Shown one piece after another: positions 57,495 to 64,000 of a stretch of 64,000 nucleotides of DNA. The position numbers and the translations under genes were made by a program. The stretch spans positions 581,614 through 645,613 of the forward strand of contig NMRA01000163.1 of assembly GCA_002633005.1 (NCBI GenBank). Reading direction: 5' to 3'. Origin of the DNA: Phoronis australis. Its lineage: Eukaryota; Phoronida; Phoronidae. Position 1 is the stretch's first letter; the number at the start of each line of letters is the position of its first letter. Under the pieces are notes generated by a model. It was not told where the DNA came from. It saw only the letters and a list, made by a program, of their open reading frames with translations, and searched no databases.

Positions 57495-58985
57495 GATTTT
57501 TTTAAATATGCAAATTAAGGTCGCCATTACGCAAAATTCTATTTTTGCTTATATACACCGGTGACCTAAAGTCGTGAACATAAGCATAATAAGCAGTTGA
57601 TTGTCATACTACCCAATGTCCGTTTGCAACTGCTCATGTGATGTCATGGACATATATCAGCCTTCACAAATATACATTTACGTGTTTTGACAATCTTAAT
57701 CTTTGTTTGTCTCCGTAAGCAGAGTTTTAAAACAGTCGCTGATATCGCCGGCCATTTTGAATGAGGCCCTAAAGTCGTGAACGTTTCGTTTAGTCGGAAA
57801 TTCACGAAGTATGACCACACAAGTCAACTACAGTGCTTACAGTTATTCTAGACTACATAAAAATGCATTGCATTTTTTATTAATTCAGTTTCAATTGAAA
57901 TAAATTGTTATATGTTTTGCACCCAACTTTGATGTGCACAGACGTTTTCAATGAGGTTGTTCACGTAAAACACTTAGAACCCAGCATCAATTATCGCTGT
58001 GTATTTTATTGTTTTGGCCTTACAAAACTTGATCGACCCTGGGACATTTTGATACATTGTTCAAGCTACCCCTGGGGAGTGCGTGTTTGAGTAAATCTGA
58101 ACGATAAATGTTTTCGAAAATTTATCCCAAAAACGCACGAAAAAGTGAATTAGTGAAATATGCTGTTTTTAAGATACATTCGAAAAAAGAAGTCACTCAC
58201 TCACTGTTTTGTTATCATATTGTGAATACAAACACGTCCGGGTATTCGTTTGACGTTCGTAAGCAGACGAACGCTGGAAACTTCAACGCCAGACGTCGCA
58301 GGATGGCACAGAAGAGGAAATAAGATCGTTCACGACTTTAGGGCACTCACGACTTTAGGACCTCTGACGGTAATTTCCTTACCAAGCACTGCAGCCAGAT
58401 AATTGTGACGTTTTTACCCATGATTCATGGTCGATGAATTTAACAGTGCAAGTTTTTTGGTGAATACATTGTCAGTTTGCATAATTTATGCAAATTAAGG
58501 CCGTCATTATGCAAAATTCTATTTTGCATACCTTTCCAAGCACTGCAGGCAGGTTATTTTGATGCTTTCACCTATGTTTCCATGGTCAACAAATTTAATA
58601 GTGGAAGTTTTTTTGGTGAATACATTGTCAATTTGCATAATTTATGCAAATTAAGGCCGCCATTATTCAAAATTCTTCTTGTGCTTATAGCTACTAAACC
58701 AGGCACCACAGATCAACTATCATGATTTTTGCACCTATATTTTTTGGTCAATTAGTTTAATAAAATCGGTTTGCACATTGTTGCATGATAAATTTGCATA
58801 ATTAATGCAAATTAAGGGCACCATTATTCAAAATTCTAATTGTGCTTATAGCTGCGGTACCAAGCATCACAGTTAAATTCTCATGACATTTGAACCTATG
58901 TTCCTATGGTCAATTAGTTTAATGAAATCAGTTTGCAAGTTGCATGAATTATGAAAGTAAAAGCGGCCGTTCTTAGAAATTGTAC
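57495..58985. repeat. 155-160 bp tandem array with paired octamer sites
   Basis: Units repeat ATGCAAATTAAGG, CCATTATNCAAAATTCT, CCAAGCACTGCAG and TGGTCAATNNNTTTAAT. ATGCAAAT lies at 57508, 58488, 58644 and 58805, spaced 156 and 161 bases where uninterrupted. In two full units it faces ATTTGCAT across 5 bases (58631/58644 and 58792/58805). The last unit is decayed. The array is split by the element at 57561..58362. Confidence 0.75.
57561..58362. mobile_element. ~800-bp TIR element inserted in the tandem array
   Basis: CCTAAAGTCGTGA occurs at 57565 and 57768 on the + strand, and its reverse complement at 58330 and 58347, making nested terminal and subterminal inverted repeats. Array units resume on each side. 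Two interior frames of 60-70 residues (57905..58090, 58108..58323) are not recognised as transposase, so it is probably non-autonomous. Confidence 0.6.
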
Positions 58986-59528
58986 ATTAGGTAGTAACTT
59001 TCTTACAGGGGTCACTACATATAGATTATTTTGGTATTTTCATTGATGAATTTTAGGTTATCTCTCATTACATAAAAGATGATCTGTAACTTATTTCAAA
59101 ACGTTACAAATTCTAGTTTTGTCTGATACCCCGGGTATATGTAGTAGATGACCAAATTGTTTAATATTGCACAAACCCAGGACATAACCTATCTAATGGA
59201 GACCAGTCACAAGACGTTTCAAATGCTAATTCAACACTCGGAAAGTGAGCACAGTACAGAAAATTGACGCTGCAATTGCATCTACTTTAATTTCGTGGAA
59301 TCTGATCTTTGCAGCCAGCCAGCCACACCTAATCATCACTTGTATGCAATAGGAGCGAGTTTATATCAAAAAAATAATTGCAGGCGGTCTTAGTGTTACA
59401 CGTTGTATCAGACGTGCGCAGGCCTCGCATGTGGGCCCATTGCACTGATCACCTGGAAATATTTTTATGCTTTATTGATATATGGTTAAAACCGAGCTGA
59501 GGAGCTAGAAACCTGGCTCAAGGGTTTA

Positions 59529-59606
59529 GCAGTGTGACCTGGTGGGACTTGAACCCACGACCTCTACTAAAGAAAGCGGGCACTTATCAACCAGGCCACA
59601 CTGCCT
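59529..59606 (-). mobile_element. tRNA-like SINE or tRNA pseudogene
   Basis: On the minus strand it starts GCAGTGTGGCCTGG and ends CCAGGTCACACTGC, a 14-base stem with one mismatch. A perfect T-arm (GTGGG, TTCAAGT, CCCAC) is present and an A-box-like TGGCCTGGTTGATAAGTG. The stem is too long and extra bases follow the T-arm, so a working tRNA is unlikely. Confidence 0.6.
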
Positions 59607-60013
59607 CCTCGAGTCATAGGAGCGAGTTGGACACCATGCGGAATTGTAGATCACAGTGCTTAATTGTTTATGGCTCCTTTCTTCCATCCAAAGTCCTCTG
59701 GATCTGGTGCTGGTGACATTCCACCACATGACTGACAGTTTACGCTTACATTCTCTGTGAATGCCTCTGTTGTCGGTGACAGTTTGGGGGCGGAGATATA
59801 TTTCTTGCCATTTCTCTTCCCCATACCAGTAGTTTCAGTTCCTAACATCTTCCTGATTCTCTTCATTCATACCTAACAGGCACACATACAATTAGTTGCT
59901 AGTTTCATGACCTCAGAAAATTGTGCATTAAAAGTGCCGATGGCAAAGAGATCAAGTCCAGCCTTCATATTTTGACGATAGATCCCTTTCCAAATCCTTA
60001 GTAGCATGCCACC

Positions 60014-60240
60014 GTGTTACACCCCTCAACGCCAGAAATATCTGACATAGGCAGTGCGCATGCGCAGCCAGCCGCTAACTATTCCCCATTTTCACGAATG
60101 AAAGACGTCGCTCTAGTCGGTTTAGCGACTGGTCTTTCACATATGGCACATCACATTTACGAAATACCGCGAAAAACGGGTGATGAGGCTGGATCTCGCG
60201 AGATCATATCGGTTCGTATCCGCGCCAAATAAACCGCAAA
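60014..60240. promoter_or_regulatory. CpG-rich promoter-like block
   Basis: Contains TGCGCATGCGCA (60055..60066), a perfect NRF1-type palindrome, and TCTCGCGAGA (60194..60203), a palindrome typical of TATA-less housekeeping promoters. CpG is dense compared with the flanks. An unrecognised open frame starts at 60329. The direction of transcription is unknown. Confidence 0.5.
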
Positions 60241-60328
60241 AAAAAACGTTTCGTCATTGTTGTAATTTGAATGTGTTTTGTAGCAGTTAGGACTAAGTTC
60301 TTAAAAATGGTAATTATAATCCTTGTAG

Positions 60329-60529
60329 ATGAGAAAATCCGTGTTCGTCGACTCGTTTACCTATCAAAACAAAGACTTATCTCCCTTGTCATGCAAACTC
60401 GGGTATTCCCTGTCAATGGAATCCCCGAGTAGAATCGCGACGAATGCGGACGATATTGGAGTATCTGTAGTATTAACTGAAGCAATTTTAAAACGAAAAA
60501 CATCATTGAAACGGTTTAGTTATCACTAA
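60329..60529 (+). CDS. Unrecognised small open frame after the promoter-like block
   Basis: ATG follows an acceptor-like CCTTGTAG. The frame gives 66 residues to TAA, including SPLSCKLGYSLSMESPSRIA, and is CpG-rich like the block upstream. There is no known domain. It could be a first coding exon or chance. Confidence 0.22.
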   Translation: MRKSVFVDSFTYQNKDLSPLSCKLGYSLSMESPSRIATNADDIGVSVVLTEAILKRKTSLKRFSYH

Positions 60530-61190
60530 GTGAACATAAAATGTTCACTGTGCGATTAACTAGCAGAAGAAGCACAGTTGACTGGTCAACTAATTGCGCT
60601 ATTGACGTTTCCTCACTGAACTGCAATTTGCCAAGTTTGCTTCTTAGCCCTGTAGTTCACCAAACTTTAGTACATCTTTGCCGTGCACTAATTACAATAC
60701 CAGAATAGCAACATTTTTGCTAGACATTAGTGATGATGATACTGCCAAGAAACTAGTGGTGACTTCCAGTTTTGTAGTACTGTTCCAGTGGCAGATCAGG
60801 GACCAGAAGGGGGGCCCCCCAACATGTTGCCTCCTGGAATTGCGCAGAGCACGGTTGTATGTGTATAGGCGTCCCGAAAGTTGCGGTGGCCTGGAGTATG
60901 AACCTTCTGTTCGGGAAATCTATCGACTAAAAAAAATTAGAAATAAAAAAACGGGAACGAGAGCCAGCCACGATCTGGGGTCTGAGTCCCCCCCCCCCTT
61001 CTCCAGTACCGGTCCTAGTTATGTTTCCTCTCGCGTTGTGCTCTTGCTGTTTCATTTTGCTTGCGGCAGCCCCTGACCCCCTAAATGCGCCTATTTGTTT
61101 CAATTAGTGATATAAGTAAAGGAAATTATCAAGTAATGTATGCTAACCCCGAGGCTCTGGCATCAACAAGTGATGGTGTGAAACGCTTGC

Positions 61191-61250
61191 AAAACAAGGA
61201 ATTAGCTTCCAAAACAAGGAATTAGCTTCCAAAACAAGGAATTAGCTTCC
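61191..61250. repeat. Three perfect 20-bp tandem units
   Basis: AAAACAAGGAATTAGCTTCC is repeated three times without change. The lack of differences suggests recent slippage or an assembly effect. Confidence 0.95.
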
Positions 61251-61259
61251 AACGTGGCA

Positions 61260-62960
61260 ATTGTGATAACCAACAAAGGACACATTGTGTTAGAATGATG
61301 AGTTTAATGCACATAAAAAATACTTTCAATAACATCTATTCGTATCACAACAGGTTTCACAGCACCAATTTTATGCCTTTTCTAATACCAAGAATTTCCA
61401 AATCTGAGCCTGGAAGTTTTACGGAAATCTTGGAAAGCTGCCAAAAATAATCAAAAACATAAATTTATTCAATGCAGATGCACTAAATAAAAATGCCTCC
61501 CAAGAGATACGACAACCTGGAATTAACAAGGAGCAGTTCTTTTAGGTCACCCTGAAGTACAAAAATTGGGACAGAGTCCGAAATCCACATCATTAAAATA
61601 AGATTTTCATGGGTGATTTTACTGTCAAAATTGCCCTTTAATTTTTGATTTTTGATAGAGTAACACCATCAGTGATAGTGTTATCAAAGCAACAAATGTA
61701 CAGAGATCGTCACGTAGGCATGCATTCTTAACTTAACTATATATAGGAAATCCAAAATCTATAACATTTTAAATGTTTATGTAAAAGTAATCCTGTATTA
61801 TACATTGACGTTAGATGCTAAAGACACAATTGTAACATTTCATGATCTCGTTAAACCATTTATTTTTTCCAAAACATATGTAAACAATAACATTTTATCA
61901 CATGGCACAAGTTCCCTTGGTATGTATCAGTCTAGCCAATTAAAATAAATATTATTCTTTGATCAAAACCCCCATAACCATATGAAGCACTGAGATCATT
62001 CAGTGGCTAACTCAGTATGCAACTGGTTTTGACAACACACAAACATCATTTCTTGTGAGAAAAACACTTGTAGCTTACATATCAGACAGTCCTTAAAGAT
62101 TTTTAAATCGAAAGCATTATGTCATGACTCTTTCACCACACGGGTACTGCCACTATTATCATCTGCTTCAGAGTCACTAACTGAAATGGACTATTGATAT
62201 CTGTTGTCACATATGATTTCTACCTTTTGTCACTGACATTTTTAAAGCTGGTGAAAACTACCACACCATCACTTAAGATCAAAAGCTAAACAATAAATTG
62301 TCATCACTTTTACAACCTTTTTTCTTAAAGCAGATCCTCTCATAAACAAGAACAGTCATCCATCAGTTTTGCAGTTAACTACATAAGAATTTCAAAAATT
62401 AATTACGCAAAAATTCTCTAGTTTGGGACAGTGAATAATTATTTTGTTCAAAGTGGGAGCTTGTCACAATTTTTTGAAATTCACACAATTGTCTGTCAGA
62501 AATTCAAGGGAATGGTAACAATTTATTAAATGTTTGTCATGGGAGTCACTTCTTATGAACTTACAAGAGTAATCTTGCAACCCGTTATGCTACAACATAG
62601 CGTTAGGAATTTGAAAAGTACGAAAATATAAAAATCACTCACGCCTCAAATTTCAAGATGAAACAATTAAATTTCATCAATGATTTCTGTGTTCTGAATT
62701 TAGGAGGATGTCTCAATCTGGAGAATTTTTAATCACCTATCTAATTGCTATCATCAACTTTGTCACCTTTGCTAAAAATATATGTTAAAAACAATTATAA
62801 GGTATAAACGTAATCCATGTCTTGCCATGAAAAATGTTCAAACATACACCATTGCCAGCATGATGACGAATGCACGCAGCAGTCAATAGCCTCCGTAGAG
62901 CACAGAGTTGAGGGTTTTTGGAAAACGTCTACACGTATCCCTGGCTACAATGAATTCATT
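61260..62960 (-). other. AT-rich stretch, possible 3' UTR of the minus-strand gene
   Basis: No coding frame of note on either strand. The strong AT bias and lack of repeats differ from the transposon-rich DNA to the left and fit a long 3' UTR, but this is inference. Confidence 0.3.
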
Positions 62961-62961
62961 C

Positions 62962-63302
62962 TTAGTCATACCAGTATGTAGTGAATGACACATACGGTAA
63001 CAGAAGTGGTAGCCCATGTGGACGATTTTCCACTTCTTTCACAATTTTCCAAAGAAGCGGCTTGTCATCCAGGTTCCTCATGGCCAAGTCTAAGCACACT
63101 TTTTCTGAAGTCTTGCAAAGGTCATCCAAAGATGTACTGATTTTAAACAACAGTTTCCGATCAAGTTGCTTGGTTGAATCTTTAGACATGTTTGACAAGA
63201 AAGGGTTGGATTGTTGATAATTCTCAGATACTGAATGCCCATGGTCAACTTGCTCCTGTTGGCTTCTTAGAAACAGATGGCGAATCAATCCATTAGTAGG
63301 CC
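62962..63302 (-). CDS. Unrecognised minus-strand terminal exon candidate
   Basis: An open frame of about 110 residues contains STKQLDRKLLFKISTSLDDL, CKTSEKVCLDLAMRNLDD and KPLLWKIVKEVENRPHGLPL, then stops. It is rich in charged and leucine residues, like a helical domain. About 1.5 kb of AT-rich sequence follows on that strand, with TTTATT near 61462 (AATAAA in reverse), as for a 3' UTR. Another minus-strand frame just upstream (63395..63340) reads TAAEISKKLDVSNLIAQS and ends in a stop, so the two are not simply continuous. The family is unknown. Confidence 0.4.
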
Positions 63303-63699
63303 TACATGTTTCTGTCGATCTTCAATTAAGACTGAGCAATGAGATTGCTGACATCCAATTTCTTGCTGATTTCTGCAGCTGTGTGAGTTTTGAACAAAAC
63401 GAAATGCTAGTTAGAGACGGTGGTCACTGTCTAATCCACTGAATAATAGGAAAGTTATTCAGTTGTTACATTCATCAACTTTTTTGATCATGTCCTTGTC
63501 CTGTTATTCGTTTCCCATTTTTCCCTAGTATAAAGTGACCAACAACACGTGTATTCGCCTGGTAGGGTCTAGACATTTGCTGTCACTGGTGTGTTCCATC
63601 TGGCTAACACTAACAGTCTGACTCTGTGAGCTATAACTAGTGAACCTGCACTGAAGTTAATATTGAAACATGTTGATAGCGTCATTCTCAAAACCAGGA

Positions 63700-63815
63700 C
63701 AGTGGCGGATCTACGTTTTCAGCAAGGGGGGGTTTAGGATTCCCGACAAGATCGAATCCTAGGCGCGTGGCGTCGAGCGGGGGGAGGTCGGGAGGGGGGT
63801 TTCCCCTCCCGTGTA
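63700..63815. mobile_element. CAGTGGCGGAT family end, copy 3
   Basis: CAGTGGCGGATCTACG followed by a G-rich run marks one end of the family seen at 23.1 and 47.7 kb. The facing end is not visible before the window closes. Confidence 0.45.
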
Positions 63816-64000
63816 AGATATTTTTTGTTTTTGTAGCCAAATTGTGAAATTTCCATGCATCCTGGTAAGTTTCTGGCACTTAACATGTCTCTGGAGTTTT
63901 TCTTAAGATAATTAAAAACTCTTCTCGATTTCGTCACATGAACTTGGCACATAAGTTTCGTGAAACCATATTGTGCACATCTGGGTATGAGTCACGCCAC

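Overview
The window reads as draft nuclear DNA from a marine invertebrate. It has AT-rich introns with GT-AG splice sites, many decayed transposons, a 196-base assembly gap, and frequent short words such as TAGGCCTA and ACATGTA that are common in hemichordate, echinoderm and amphioxus-like genomes. That placement is an impression; I cannot name the species. Nothing suggests bacterial or phage DNA.

The only genes I can identify firmly are two eukaryotic glutathione synthetase (GSS) genes, head to tail on the + strand. Copy 1 enters the window already in progress: exons 5 to 11 (numbered by copy 2) lie at 1759..12528 and earlier exons must lie upstream. Copy 2 is complete, with eleven exons from 25464 to 41559. 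All splice phases are consistent and together they give 481 residues, against 474 in human GSS. Both genes share every intron position that can be compared. The copies differ at catalytic loops. Copy 1 keeps the C-terminal Gly/Ala lid but has Phe in the first Asn position of the GGGNN nucleotide loop. Copy 2 keeps GGGNN but has lost the Gly/Ala lid, where the acceptor amino acid is selected. Exon 9 is far more alike between the copies than any other exon I compared, which suggests gene conversion.

Layout. 1..12.6 kb: 3' part of GSS copy 1. Its 5-kb intron 8 holds an array of six CTCF-consensus-like sites at about 148-bp spacing and a tRNA-like SINE head. 12.6..25.4 kb: repeat-rich intergenic DNA with a ~160-bp degenerate array, a tRNA-like foldback, and two ~360-bp direct repeats around the gap. 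25.46..41.6 kb: GSS copy 2; intron 1 contains a broken minus-strand coding-like stretch. 42..64 kb: mostly transposon remains. These are an L1/Tx1-like LINE relic (47.8-49.5 kb), a minus-strand LINE 3' end (52.4-52.7 kb), a Penelope-like element with RT and GIY-YIG pieces (53.7-54.7 kb), a Ty3/gypsy fragment on the minus strand (56.3-56.7 kb), several terminal-inverted-repeat elements, and a 155-160 bp array of paired octamer sites split by an 800-bp insertion. A CpG-rich block at 60.0-60.5 kb has NRF1-type and TCTCGCGAGA palindromes and may be a promoter.

Both GSS genes would act in the cytosol at the second step of glutathione synthesis (gamma-glutamylcysteine + glycine + ATP). Copy 1 looks closer to a normal enzyme at the lid. 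Copy 2 is intact as a reading frame but has an altered lid, so it may be a changed-specificity or weakened paralogue.
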